Shown here: positions 12,579-24,013 of the stretch, in pieces
Numbering within the stretch: position 1 is the stretch's first letter
Layout: each line of letters begins with the position of its first letter
Assembly: GCF_048544455.1 (NCBI RefSeq)
Contig: NC_133529.1
Span: forward strand, 42,943,456 to 43,007,455
From: Silene latifolia
Lineage: Eukaryota > Streptophyta > Magnoliopsida > Caryophyllales > Caryophyllaceae
Reading direction: 5' to 3'
Length of the DNA stretch: 64,000 nucleotides
The notes under the pieces: generated by a model
Database searches by the model: none
Seen by the model: only the letters and a program-made list of their open reading frames with translations
What the model was told of the DNA's origin: nothing
Position numbers and translations under genes: made by a program

Positions 12579-13022
12579 ATGAGTACAACCTTGGTCTATT
12601 TGGATTTTTCAGGAGAAGATGAACTTTACCGTGGGGGATCGATATACTCGAATCCTAAGGAAGCTGGTAGCTTTTTGTCCCTCGATGACAATCCTGTGGA
12701 TGTTTTATTCGCTTGTAAGAGGGCTCGAGTCAATGACCCTTTGGTCGCTAGGGAAGAGATTGTGGAGTTGAGAAAGTGGGCCAATTCTCTCCTAGATGAG
12801 TGCCTACATGAGTCGTTAATTAGGTGCTTACCCGGTAACGAAGAGAGGAGTACATGTGCTAGTGTTTCGAAGCGTTGTCTTATGTTGTTAAGCACGATCC
12901 CGTGGGAAGACCTTTATAGTAAGAATGAGGCCGAAATTACAGTTATGGATAAGGATCTAGGAAACGAGAGCGATGGATTACGGATTCGCTTGGGAGTACT
13001 GCCTCAATTTGAAGTCGGTTAA
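12579..13022 (+). CDS. Hypothetical 147-residue protein, possibly the tail of a captured gene
   Basis: The frame starts MSTTLVYLDFSGEDELYRGG and continues with DNPVDVLFACKRARVNDPLVAREEIVELRKWANSLLDECLHESLIRCL, then KRCLMLLSTIPWEDLYSKNEAEITVMDKDLG, ending LGVLPQFEVG. It is well balanced in amino acids, with no low-complexity bias, and is longer than chance frames nearby. The true upstream boundary may be a splice acceptor (tttcag at about 12612) rather than the ATG. I do not recognise the family. It may be the last exon of a host gene fragment that begins near 11.6 kb. Confidence 0.4.
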   Translation: MSTTLVYLDFSGEDELYRGGSIYSNPKEAGSFLSLDDNPVDVLFACKRARVNDPLVAREEIVELRKWANSLLDECLHESLIRCLPGNEERSTCASVSKRCLMLLSTIPWEDLYSKNEAEITVMDKDLGNESDGLRIRLGVLPQFEVG

Positions 13023-13621
13023 CATCAGAAACTCCCCACTGGTCGATGGTCGCCATTAGAACAACAAAAATTCTTATTTAAGACGGGTATATACGTCTTA
13101 AGTCTCGAAAAAAGAAAACTCATCAGGGAATTTGTTAGTGGAAAATTAATTAATTGCATAAGTAGAAAATGACTCTATTGTGGCCACCCTTACAAAAATA
13201 AATTTAGAGACTACGGAGTAATATTATAAATGGGATTGGTATGATCTCAGATCTAAAGCCTTTCTTGTAGGTGGAGGACTACTTTGTTAGATTAAAAGAA
13301 ATGTATGTAAACAAAACAAGTGGGCGGAGAAATTTAGGAGCGCGCATAAGATTGTAAATTTTCATTATTTCTTACTTCTATTGCAAACCGATTTGGTGAC
13401 TCACAAGAAGAGTTCATAAGCACATAGGACGCTATCATTCCTAACAATGAAGGACCAAAAATGAGATAAAATCATTGAGTTGACTTGGTTAGGGTAAATT
13501 CAATTCAATAGGATTAACGCACATATTTGTTATTATGGTGTTAATTGTTTAACAACACTCACGGCACTAACAATGCCACGAATAAAAAACGATCCGTGAA
13601 TTTCACGGGCAATAGAACTAG

Positions 13622-15516
13622 TTCTAATATAATATTACTATAACCGATAGTTTCGACTTTGCTTACACCAGAAGGCAGAAGTAGTTTGTCATACAATATT
13701 GATTGTGCGTGATCAGGCCTATTTAATTTTAGAATTAACTCATCTGACTTTTTTAACGATGTGGTTCATAGAAACGCCTCAATATACTTATTTGTCTCCA
13801 ATCTTTCAGCTAAATAAGGATTTCAACATATAAAATTTCGAGTGAAAATTGGTTAGGGAGATCAAATTTGTGTAGATGTAAGTTTAATAAGATTTCTAAC
13901 TTCAAAAAGTGACCTTATTGTTATCTAAGAGTTCATATTTTATAACCTATTATAAATTTAAAGTATAAATTTATTACATATAGTATTACAATATTAAAAT
14001 CTACCATGAATTTGATCTGTCTATGAACTCTTATCTAAACATTCCCCTACTATCAATACCTTTGAAGCAACGGACGGAGATTTGTTTTGTAGAAGCAAAC
14101 TTAATCTTTTACAACCGATTCCAACAAATTGAAAAAAAAACGTATGCATAATTATGGATTATAACCAGGGTAAGTCTCTAAAACGGTTTTACAATAAAAT
14201 ATTTTAAAGCTATATGTCAAAGACTTTAATACCCTCAACATGAAACCATAGTGGTTAGTTGATGCAACTAATTTTATGTGGTTGTATGGTGCATTGGTGC
14301 AGGTAATTTTAGTAGGGTTATTTAAGTAGAATATTAACTTCAGTATACAACAACACTTATTAAGACATATTAAGACAGTTTTATACACAAATTACCGTGA
14401 CAACATAAAGTATATTTGGGTAAGACACAATTATATTTAATTATATTTATAAACTCCTTGCATTGTATCCAGTGGCGTATCCAGGATTTCAGTAAAGGGG
14501 GGGCACAGTAAGAAAAAAAAAATTTGCGGACAACATTTATACATTAAAATTCAAATATCGTCTTGATTTTATGGTTCTATTTTGATTTTTGTGTTTGTGT
14601 TTATGTTGTTTCTGTCTCTGGGTTGTGTTTATCGTCTTTTTTTTTTTTCTAAAAAAAAAAAATTTTTTTTTTAATTTTTTTTTTTTGTCACGTGAGGGCA
14701 CGTGCCCTCACTTCCCCTCCCCCCCCCCCCCCCCCAAATCCGCCCCTGATTGTATCCATGAGAAATGCTCTTCTCCGTCAAATTGTTGTGCCTTTTCATA
14801 TGACGTTGAGTTTGGTTACTAAGGATTGTTTTTTATGACCCGAGACAAATAATTCCTTATTTTTCTTTTTTTTTTAAAAAAAAAAAAAAATTCACTTACA
14901 AAAGCATCCACCTTAACTCAGCCTTGCAATACGACTTACACAACGTCATGATAAATTCTTGAAAGCCACTGTTACGATGTGACCTGATACTTAAAGATAA
15001 TTGTACTCGAGTAACTCGGTCTTTATGTACGCTCATTACACTGGTACATTTGGGTTCAGATAGATTGGTAAAAGTCAGAATGGGCAAATTCATCTCTCGA
15101 AGAACACATGATTATGGGGAATTGGGTGATAAATATGAAATTTTTTTTAACCTGAAATATCATAGTAAAGTTAATACGAAGTATTAAAAAATTATATATG
15201 TCATAGGGTGATTTTATGTCACATCAATTTTGTATGGTGCAGTCTAAAAGTTTCATGACGGGTTTATTTAAAATACAATTAAGTGAGTCAATTCCGTTTC
15301 AGTTCAAGTTTATTAGGTCGTGTCAACATGTTCATGCTAAACAGTCTTGCTCTAAATAAACAATAAAACAATTGTTGTCTTTGATATTTATACAAAGTGA
15401 CCAAAACCTAGGTAAATAGTCGGCGTAAAAAATCATTTTGAGCAACAAACAGATGATAAATATTTAGAAACAATTGTTAGGATTTGGTCCGGGCAACGCC
15501 CGGGCTTGAACACTAG
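13622..15516 (+). mobile_element. Helitron-like segment 3
   Basis: The right end is clear: hairpin CCGGGC-AAC-GCCCGG at 15489-15503 and CTAG at 15513-15516. The left end is uncertain. The segment starts at the CTAG of element 2, but I see no convincing TC start. It may be read-through DNA picked up past an ignored terminus. No genes are visible apart from a nested hAT MITE. Confidence 0.4.
14470..14748. mobile_element. hAT-type MITE with 8-bp target duplication
   Basis: The 279-bp element begins CAGTGGCG and ends CGCCCCTG, inverted ends typical of hAT elements. The 8-bp duplication ATTGTATC is intact at 14462-14469 and 14749-14756. Its interior has long T/A runs and a 16-18 C run next to a CACGTG palindrome. 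Confidence 0.85.
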
Positions 15517-15861
15517 TATATATATAAAAGAGAGTTTTTTCGAGCGATTTGAGAGCGTCCACATCATCAAAAATAAATTTAGGAAAGTATAATTTTTGAT
15601 GTAAAAAATAAAGTGGAAAATCTTTTAATTATTATAATATGTATATTTCCTAAATTATATTTAAGTGATATTTCCAATTTTATATCAAACTTTTACATTT
15701 CATTTGTCAAAAAAAATATCGTTAAAAAAATTATGAAAATAATATAATTAGCTTTGTGGTAAAAAATGCTATCATTAGAGTATAAATTTCATATTATTTG
15801 CACATATTAAAGATGGTGTATTTCTTAGTATGTAAAACTGTGTACTTTTTAGTATGTTTTC

Positions 15862-15969
15862 TCCCACATTGAAAAATAAGTAGGTGTGGTGAACATACTA
15901 CATATAAATAGTAGAATTGTCCCACATTGAAAGATTAGTATAAGGTGGGTGATTCTATAATTATAAATA
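15862..15969 (+). promoter_or_regulatory. Tandem snRNA-promoter-like modules (USE plus TATA)
   Basis: TCCCACATTG at 15862-15871 is followed after 31 bp by TATAAATA (15903-15910). Nine bases later comes GTCCCACATTG (15919-15929), then 32 bp and TATAAATA (15962-15969). The plant snRNA upstream sequence element is RTCCCACATCG, set about 33-34 bp from the TATA box in Pol II-type snRNA genes. No known snRNA sequence follows, so any product is unknown. Confidence 0.5.
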
Positions 15970-16241
15970 GGAGGCATACTTGGAACTTATGCATCAACCC
16001 AAAATCTTTTGAGCCTCTTAAGTATTGTCTTGGAGAGTTCTTACAAGTTTATATCATTATATTTTCTACCTATAGATTTTATATGTCTCACATTGAAAAA
16101 TAATGTAGGTGTGGTAAATATACCACGTTTAAATAATATAATTAGAATTGTGTTAAAAAAATAATGTAGGTGTGGTAAATATACTACGTTTAAATAATAT
16201 AATTAAAATTGTGTTAAAAAAAATTCTATCATTAGAGTATA

Positions 16242-16468
16242 GGTTTATATCATTTGCACATATTCTAATTATGATAAAAAAACAAAAAAAAATGTATGAA
16301 TATTAATAGATGTATTTGCTTATTATTAAATCGGGTTGGATGTCGAATTAGGTTCAAAAAACATGGTGTACTTTTAAATATGTTATTCATCTAACATTGA
16401 AAAATAATGTAGGTGTGATAAATATATACTACGTATAAATAGTTGAATTGTCCCACACCATAAGATTA
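16242..16468 (+). repeat. Direct repeat copy 1 (about 226 bp)
   Basis: This stretch matches 17420-17646 with only scattered differences. It includes TTATTAAATCGGGTTGGATG and a TCCCACA module. The pair points to a segmental duplication inside the Helitron-like element. Confidence 0.8.
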
Positions 16469-16600
16469 ATTAATTTTTAAGATCACCTCACCTTATGATA
16501 ATTTTCTGATGTGGGACAATTCAACTAATTATATCATTTATATGTAGTATATTTACCACACTTACATTATTTTTCAATGTGGGACAAATAACACACGAAA
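16381..16600. repeat. Inverted repeat of promoter-like modules
   Basis: The left half reads towards GTCCCACACC at about 16451. The right half carries the reverse complement, with TGTGGGACAATTCAACTA near 16522 and CAATGTGGGACA near 16577. The centre is near 16485. Two USE/TATA-like units thus face each other. Confidence 0.65.
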
Positions 16601-17419
16601 AAGTACACCATCTTTTTTGCAGCTATTTCGATATCCAACCCGATTTAATAATGAGAAAATATTATACTATCTATTTATATTCGTACGTTTTTTTTCCATT
16701 TTTTTGTCATAATTAAATACAAATGATATGATTTAAATTACATTTTTTTTCCTAACACGATTTTTAAGATGTAATTGAGGGAACAATAAAATGTATAAAC
16801 AAATGCAAAATATTTCCTTTTTCTGGTGCGATTTTGATTAATGTTAAAAATTATGATGTATTTTAGTTACTCAAATGTAATGAGGCATAATAAGTACCTA
16901 TATTTGAAAGTTAAAAAGATTTAATTCAACTATTAATCAAAGTAAAAAAGCTTATTATTGATTTGTTTGTGGATTCAAGGTAAGATCTATTTTAGTATAG
17001 AGATTATCATTATATGACACAAACAAATTTATGTATATTTAGCACCCATTTTATTTTTTAATTATGATTTTGTCTTAAATAAAGTTATTATACTATTGAT
17101 TGTCTTAAAATAAACATTATAATATCACTAATATAGTAATATATAATCGATTTATAAATAACAACGTGATTAATATTTGTATGATATTGTTGTAACTAAG
17201 GTTTGCCGTTAATACAAACTCTTATAAGAACTCTCTAAGATAATTTTTAAGCGATTCAAAAGATTTTGGGTTGATACCCCTAAGTTTCAAATATGACTCA
17301 TATTTATAATCATGTGATACCTCCCTCACCTCATGATACTATTCTAATGTGAGACAATTCAACTATTTATACTAACCCAGTTTAATAATAATAAGCAAAT
17401 ACTATACTATTTATTAATA

Positions 17420-17646
17420 GGTTCATATCATTTGCACATATTTTAATTATGATAAAAAAACAAAAAAAAACGTATGAATATTAGTAGATGTATTTGCTTA
17501 TTATTAAATCGGGTTGGATGTCGAATTAGGTTCAACAAATATGGTGTACTTTTAAATATGTTATTCATCTCACATTGAAAAATAATGTAGGTGTGATAAA
17601 TATATACTACGTATAAATAGTTGAATTGTCCCACACCATAAGATTA
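17420..17646 (+). repeat. Direct repeat copy 2
   Basis: This is the second copy of 16242-16468. It is followed by GTCCCACACC and TATAAATA (17671-17678), so here the module keeps its TATA box. Confidence 0.8.
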
Positions 17647-17845
17647 TCATAGGTGGGGTGATTCCATGATTATAAATAGGATTTATCCTTGGACCTTAGG
17701 TATCACCCCAAATATATTAAATCTCTTATTATAATTAATTATTATATAAGAGACTTTAAACATAATCTTGAATTAAATGCTTAATTTTTAAAGTTGCAAT
17801 ATTATTTTAGGTGGGAGAAAGATCGATAAAATGGTTAATATTATA

Positions 17846-18265
17846 GCGGAAATTTTTCATGTTACCCTCGAATTTTGTTAGATTACACATAATACCCCTA
17901 ATTTTAAGTTTGTACATATAATACCCTTGTGTTTACTTTTTTTCATAACGCCGTTACTCATATGAGTAACTAGATGAGTAATTGAGCATGCCATGTTATT
18001 TGTGTTTTGTTATTTAGGTATTAAATGTTTGTTTATTAAATAAAATATGGATTTAAGAATTAGATGGTTAAGTGTTTGTGTAATAGACGATAACAAAAGA
18101 AAAAAGGCGTCAAAAGTCATAGGAGTAATGACATTATGACGGAAGTTGTCAAATGGTATTCTAGGAAAGAAAAAGGTGAACACAAGGGGTACCATTTGTA
18201 GAAACTTAAAATTAAGGGTACCATGTGTAATCTATCAAAGTTCAAGGTTACCATGAGAAATTTCC
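17846..18265. mobile_element. Mutator-like MITE A, 9-bp target duplication
   Basis: The 420-bp element starts GCGGAAATTTTTCATGTTAC and ends in the mirror ...GGTTACCATGAGAAATTTCC. The duplication AATATTATA is at 17837-17845 and 18266-18274. Long inverted ends (roughly 90 bp) and a 9-bp duplication are the marks of Mutator-like elements. The short interior has no transposase. Confidence 0.8.
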
Positions 18266-18339
18266 AATATTATAATGATATAGTTAACTAAAATTTCATT
18301 TAAAAGAGAGAGATATTCGTACCAATAAAACAATAAAGG

Positions 18340-18510
18340 AGGTATTATTTTATGTCACGCCATCAAACTTAACGTCCATTTAACAGCCTTTATATGGGGG
18401 TACCATGGGCAAAAAAATGGAACCTCAAGGATACTGTAGGCAGATTCTTAAAAGTAGAGGCAACATGGAAAATCGACAAAATTAAAGGGTACCATTCAGA
18501 AATTTCCGTA
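18340..18510. mobile_element. Probable single end of a related Mutator-like element
   Basis: Words such as GGGGTACCATGGGCAAAAA and GGTACCATTCAGAAATTTCC match the right ends of the neighbouring Mutator-like elements, but no mirrored left end is seen. A 20-bp word at 18342-18361 (TATTATTTTATGTCACGCC) recurs at about 19559-19577 inside the next element. Confidence 0.4.
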
Positions 18511-18804
18511 TCTCAATTATGATAAAAAAATGAAGAAAAACAACGACAAATATTAATGGAGAGTACTTGATCATATTATTAAATTTAAATATAACTATTA
18601 GATATAATGAGTAACAATTAAGTAGATGTATTCGATATTCGGGATCGGGTGAATGTCGAACTAAGTGCAAAGAAGATGGTGTAATTAAAGTATGTTATTT
18701 GTCCCACATTGAAAAACAATGCAAGTTTGATGATATACTACGTATAAATGGTAGAATTGTCCCACATCAGAAAAATAATCCAAGTTTGGTGAATATATTA
18801 CTTA

Positions 18805-20127
18805 CGGAAATTTCCCATGGTACCCTCGAACTTTGTATCACCCCAAATACATTAAATCCCCTCATTTTAAGTTTGTACATATGGTACCCTTTATATTTAC
18901 TTCTTTCTTTCCCAAAATACCCTTAACAAAGTTTAAAGTCATAACACCGTTAGTTTATTTACATCTAATGAACACTTTACCTCCTTTTACCCATAATACA
19001 TTTTATAATCCCTAATCTTCATCTTATTGCTTTACATCTTCAATTTTAATCTCACTCATCCCCTCTACCACTACCACCACACCACCATTTTTTCGACAAC
19101 CACCATTAGTCTCACACGGAGCTCGGCAAAACTCATAATTGATTACAACCACTCAAAAAGCTTTTTGCTGTTTTGTTTTTAGTTGGTCCTAAGAATTCTT
19201 GTAAAGTATAGTACTTTTGGGAATTAGGAGGAATTGGCATATACATGGGAATTGAAACGGGAGTTTGTGAGTAACATGCCCCCTCTCTTTCGTAAAATTC
19301 ACTCCTCTAAATCCCTCCTATTTTCAAATCATCACAGATTCATCTTTTTTTTTTCCATATTTTTTGAAACATTCAACAAATTAAACCAATTGACAACCTA
19401 ATTTGCAAAAATTGTGTGATTTTAAGTCCAGAGAAACCAATTGAAAGCATGTATTTAGAACCAAATTCGAGCAAGTTCTTCAAATCAGAGATAAATAACA
19501 TGTTTTGGTAAGCAAATTTGAACTTCAAACCGATGGTGGTAGTATGGTCTGGATTGGGTATTATTTTATGTCACGCCGATGGTGTCTATGGCGGTGGCGG
19601 GTCCCACGATGGTGCGGCTCCGATCATGGTGTCGATGGCGGTGGCGGGTCCAAAAAAATGTGATTGGGTATTGCCGGTATTGGTGGGTGATTGAATATAG
19701 GGAAAGAATGAGAGGTGGTTTGCAAATAGTGATGAGTGATTGAGATTGAATTGGTTTAGGTTTGGGTATTTCGATCAATTCTAGGAGGACACCTTTTTGA
19801 TGCGTAAAAAAATGGGGGTCGTGCGTGGTGGGGGTTTGGTGGGTGGTGGTGGTAGAAGTGATGAGTTAGATTTAGATTAGGTTTGAAGATGGAGAAGCAA
19901 GAAGATAAAGATTAGGGATAATTATAAAATGTGTAATGGGTAAAAGCAAGAGGTAAGGTGTTTATTAGAGGTTATTAGAGGTAAATTAACGGCGTTATGA
20001 CGGAAAGTCTGCTAAGGGTATTTTGGGAAAGAAAAACGTAAATATAGGGGTACCATATGTATAAAGTTAAAATGAGGGGTACCATGTGTAATCTGCCAAA
20101 GTTCGAGGGTACCATGGGAAAAAACCG
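18805..20127. mobile_element. Mutator-like element B, 9-bp target duplication
   Basis: The 1323-bp element starts CGGAAATTTCCCATGGTACC and ends GGTACCATGGGAAAAAACCG. The duplication TATTACTTA is at 18796-18804 and 20128-20136. The inverted ends extend at least 140 bp. The interior (19020-19960) has (GGTGGC)-like words and no transposase, so it is non-autonomous. Confidence 0.85.
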
Positions 20128-20150
20128 TATTACTTATAAATAATAGAATT

Positions 20151-20203
20151 GTCCCACATCGAAAGATTAGTATAAGGTGTGGGTGATTATATGATTATAA
20201 ATA
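20151..20203 (+). promoter_or_regulatory. snRNA-promoter-like module with exact USE
   Basis: GTCCCACATCG at 20151-20161 matches the plant USE consensus exactly and is followed after 34 bp by TATAAATA at 20196-20203. Spacing is that of Pol II-type plant snRNA promoters. Downstream (20204-20340) I see no snRNA sequence. Confidence 0.5.
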
Positions 20204-20417
20204 AGAGTTAACCTGCGTATATATTAATCTTTTTTTTTTTTTTTTTTTTGAAAGAGATATTTTAATAATATGTAAACAAATCATTAGACATAGAATGTAA
20301 ACATAAACCCTTATGTTTTTTTGCATTATAAATAAGTTAATTACCCCGTTGCAACGCACGGGCATTCAAACTAGTAAATAAATAAAATTACGTTCATTAA
20401 TTAATTATAACTATTTA

Positions 20418-20808
20418 GGCTCCGTTTGGCACGACACTTCAGGTAGCTTATTTGGTTAAAATTTCAGCTACCTAATTTTTTTGCAAGTGTTTGGCAAGTA
20501 GCTTATTTGGGCAAATAAGGTACCTGAAATGAAATGCTACCTCAAGTAGCATTTGAGAAATCAGGTATCTGAAATGACTTATTTTCCATTTTGTACCCCT
20601 TTATTTTATAATATTAAATAATTTTCATATCCTTTTACGTCATTTTACCAAAATCAGTTACCTTTTCAGTTAGTTTGTCAAACAAATTTTTTATAATCAG
20701 TTACCTTATCAGCTCCTACTTTTCAGCTACTTTATCAGTTACCTTTTCAGGTTTCAGTTACCTTTTCACTTTTCAGCTACCTTTTCAGGTAGTTTTGCCA
20801 AACAGAGC
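20418..20808. mobile_element. PIF/Harbinger (Tourist)-like MITE
   Basis: The left end GGCTCCGTTTGGCA is mirrored by TGCCAAACAGAGC on the right. TTA flanks both sides (20415-20417, 20809-20811). The interior is filled with CAGTTACCTTTTCAG-type words and their mirror (AGGTAGC). A second half-element with GTTTGGCC words follows at 20816-20960. Confidence 0.6.
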
Positions 20809-20984
20809 TTAGAGCATGTTTGGCCTGGCTTATGAAAAAGAATTTTTGCTTTTGTAAAGGAGTTTTTATAAAAGCTATTTCTTAATAAAATTGGTCTTGT
20901 TTGGCCAAAGTTTTTGAAAAATCGATTTTACTAGTTTTGTCATGTTTGGCCTAACTGGTTTTTATCATTTTTTTTTATTAAATG

Positions 20985-20988
<4 letters not shown>

Positions 20989-21074
<86 letters not shown>
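20989..21074. repeat. (TA)n microsatellite
   Basis: About 43 uninterrupted TA units lie just left of a retrotransposon primer site. Length is likely variable between individuals. Confidence 0.95.
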
Positions 21075-21077
<3 letters not shown>

Positions 21078-21092
21078 GTGGCTATCAAATTT

Positions 21093-24013
21093 TGGCGCCG
21101 TTGTCGGGGAAGGGCAACATAGCTAAAGCTTGTTTTTGAACGATTGGTCTTTAATTAGTGTAGTTAGTCTTTGTAAATATAGGACTCCTTTACTTGCTTT
21201 AGTTTGTTTATTTCTTTGATTTGATGGCTACTCGTTATTGTCGCCAAACTCATGATGAACCATTTTACAAGTTTTTTAATAGAATGAAAGAGTTTAACTC
21301 TCTACGTGAATACCCTTATGAGATGAGAAAGCTTTGTAAGGTGGTATATAATGGGTTGAATGAAGAAACTTTGTTCCTTACCGATAAATTGACTAATCAA
21401 GAATTTATTGGCAATACCTATAACTATGAAGAGAAGTGGAAATTTTTCCTTATGTTGGCTATTGCGAGTAAAGAATTGGAGTTGAGAAATTCACTCCCTA
21501 GTGTAGCATGTAAGGCTATTCATGAAGAGGTTATTCACACTTTAGACAACGAGTGTTTTGATGATAGTTCCTATGATAAAGAGAATGATCTTGAGTTTGA
21601 AAACCCTCCTCCCCTTAATCTTGATACGAGCTACTCTTATAAAGAGTATTGTTTTTGGGATGATGAGAAGGATGCTTATGTTTTCACCACACTTCCATGT
21701 CAGTTGTGGTATCTACCAACACCTTGTGCACTAGTGATGATGGTTCCTCGAGTAATAGTCATGTGGATGAGTACAAATCCTTGGTCCTTAGTGGCCTTGG
21801 TGAAGAGTTGTGGTGTGAGGAGTCATTGGGTCAAATTGTTGAAAAAGATGAACATGAGGGAAGTAAGGTTGAGGAAGAGGTTCTTTACACCTTTGACAAC
21901 TCTTATTTTGACGGTCTATTTGACGAGCAAGATGATATATGTGACTTGAAACCTTATTTAGCTTTGCCATCCATTGAGATCCCTATTCACATTCCTTGTA
22001 CCGAAGTTGACGATTCACACCTTGAAAACAATTCTTTGGTTCAAAGTAACTCTTGCCCGGAATTGACCTTTAAAGGATCGGGGAGTGAAGTGTTTGAGAA
22101 GAATGACCAAGGAGCAATGATTTTTGAGGTGGTTGGGATAGAAAAGGAAAAGGTGGAGGCTCTTGAAGATGTGATTTGGGAACCTCCAAAACCTATGAAA
22201 CTTGTAAGTGTGGGGGTTAAGGAATATGTTAAATAAGAAACGAAAAATGAGTTTGTAGAGGTGTACCCCCTTAAGGAGGAACCTCCTCAAATTTGCTTTG
22301 AAGTGCCATCCAATTTATTCCCCAAAGAAGCTCACGGTTCGCCTCATTCTTACTTGGTTTTCACCAAGTCCATCCCATCATTCAAAGAGCCTTATCGTGA
22401 CAAGAAACCGTTTCTTGGGCATGAAAAGTTGAAATATGTGTCTTGTACACACTCGTTTCTTACTTATGCTTGCTACATGAGTGGTATTTGCTATTGTCAT
22501 GGCTCTTGTCTATGGGGTAACGCATTTGATAAGTTGCTAAAGGTTTTGACTTGTTCTGCTCTTGACTCTTGAAAAGAAGAAGACATTAAAAGGCGTCAAG
22601 CAAACGACGAAAACCAAAAGCGCTTTACGGGAGGCAACCCGTACTCCTTTCACATTTCTTTACTTTCCTTTGCATTTGTAGTACCCTCCTCCACATTGAG
22701 GACAATGTGGAAACTAAGTGTGGGGGAGGAGATTATTTGTAATATATGTAAGCTTTATTTCATAAGTTGATGCATTGTTTTGAAAAAAAAAAACACGAAA
22801 ATCCCGGCTAGGTGAAAACCCACAAGGGTGGGCACCTAAGGCAAGATTGGGAAGGTGGCCGAGGACGGAATGAAAACCCGAAAGGGCGTTCCGGGCAAAA
22901 TGAAAAATTGAGTTGCGAGCCACCATGAGAGGAAAGGAAAAGCTAAGGTGAAAACCCGAAAGGGCACCTTAGGCAAAATGAGAGATTTTCAACAGAAAAA
23001 TGAATTTTTTTTTGAAAAAGCAACACCAAAAAGACGGAGAGATAAGAAGGGAGCAATAAGGAGGATTTAGGAAGGAGGCTAGATTTAGGATTTAATTTTT
23101 TTTTAGTCAAAAAAAATTGCTTCAAATTGGTGGTTTTTCATGTTGGCTACTAGGTTGTTGATCCTTATTGGTGTTTGGCCAACTTAGTAGCATAACTTAC
23201 ATTACTTGGAGTGATAAGGGGGTGATATAAGGGGAGTATGAATGATTTGGAGGATTGTGTAGGTCACTTTGCTATTGCCTTGGGATAAGGCAAGAGTGAC
23301 CATTACTACTTTGGTGATATAAGAAGGGTGGAGTTGCGTGATGAGTCGGAGTTGGTGATGTATCGTGTCCTTGTTTGAGGTAGATATAAGGTGGGGGAGT
23401 GAGTGAAGAGTTTGTGTGAACTTTGAGTCTAGATTTTCTCTTTAATTGGTGGTTGTTCAAGAGGGAGATATAAGAAGGAAGAGGTAAGGGAAGAGTGATC
23501 ATTTACACCCTTGCTCACTTGTAGACTTGCTCAATTGTTTGTCTAGTGTTTTGCTCGGGACGAGCAAAAGTCTAAGTGTGGGGGAATTTGATAGTGTCAA
23601 ATTGTGACGAGTCAATAGGTTAATGTTATCACAATAAACATGCTTGATACCGTGTTTTAGTTGGACTTGTTGTAATATACCGGTTTGCACTTTTGGTTGT
23701 AATTTTAGAGTATTAGCTTATAACTTATCAAGGTGAAGAAGGAGAGCAAAAGGTAAGCCAAGGGAATAAGTTCAAAGTCAAGAAAAGTAAGTAAATGGAA
23801 GATTTGATGCTTTGGCATAAACAAACAAGAGCCAAAGTGAAGAATTGAAAACTCGGTTTCACAAGGGTCAACTTCAAATGGATATATCTCGAGTTCTAGA
23901 GCTCGTATCGACGCAAGGCCAATTGGAAGTGAAAGCTTGTGATCTTAGCTTTCCAACGGTAGGTCACACGCCTCGTTTGCCCAAACAGCGAGGGAGATAT
24001 GGCCTTCGCAAGA
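21093..24013 (+). mobile_element. Fossil non-autonomous Ty3/gypsy-type element A
   Basis: A primer-binding site like the 3' end of tRNA-Asp (TGGCGCCGTTGTCGGGGA) lies at 21093-21110. Gag-like sequence follows (EPFYKFFNRMKEFNSL..., about 21221-22240), then the 3' internal region with tandem hairpins, a GTGTGGGGG polypurine tract near 23577, and the start of a 3' LTR at 23589 (TGATAGTG). The LTR is cut at 24013. No left LTR is recognisable and no pol is seen. It is broken, with several breaks, and looks most like Athila/Tat-type relatives. Confidence 0.7.
22808..22972 (+). repeat. Tandem set of three RNA-like hairpins, copy A
   Basis: Hairpins lie at 22808-22840, 22866-22893 and 22943-22972. 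Each has an outer stem, an unpaired AAAA on the 5' side, and an inner CCC/GGG stem. The inner loop is GAAA (a GNRA tetraloop) in two and ACAA in one. Outer stems differ (CTAGGTG/CACCTAAG, CGGAATG/CGTTCCG, CTAAGGTG/CACCTTAG) yet stay paired. GGCAAAATGA follows two of the three hairpins. Confidence 0.75.

Larger units (their letters stand above)
10376..13621 (+). mobile_element. Helitron-like element 2
   Basis: It begins directly after the CTAG of element 1 with TATATACTTAAAAGAGGAAC, which resembles the left end of element 1 (AAAGGAAGTTTTTTC). It ends in the hairpin 13594-13608 (CCGTGAA/TTTCACGG) and CTAG at 13618-13621. No helicase is visible. The body carries two gene-like stretches at 11611-12207 and 12579-13022, probably captured host sequence. 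A TATA-like TATATAA (about 11310) and a G-box/ABRE core CCACGTGTC (about 11354) lie upstream of them. Confidence 0.5.
15517..20374 (+). mobile_element. Helitron-like element 4, large and repeat-filled
   Basis: The left end TATATATATAAAAGAGAG continues TTTTTTCGAGCGATT, shared almost word for word with element 1. The right end is a hairpin CCCGTTGC/GCACGGG at 20345-20362 and CTAG at 20371-20374. No helicase is seen. Inside are repeated snRNA-promoter-like modules, a 226-bp direct repeat, a long inverted repeat around 16.5 kb, and two Mutator-like elements. No protein-coding gene is convincing. Confidence 0.5.

Noticed and set aside
20942-21139. Open frame of 65 codons rich in Ile-Tyr
   Set aside because: It is a translation of the (TA)n microsatellite and has no protein character.
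22808-22972. CRISPR-like array because of repeated hairpins
   Set aside because: Only three units, with unequal spacing and stem sequences that change, in a plant retroelement. There are no spacers or Cas genes.
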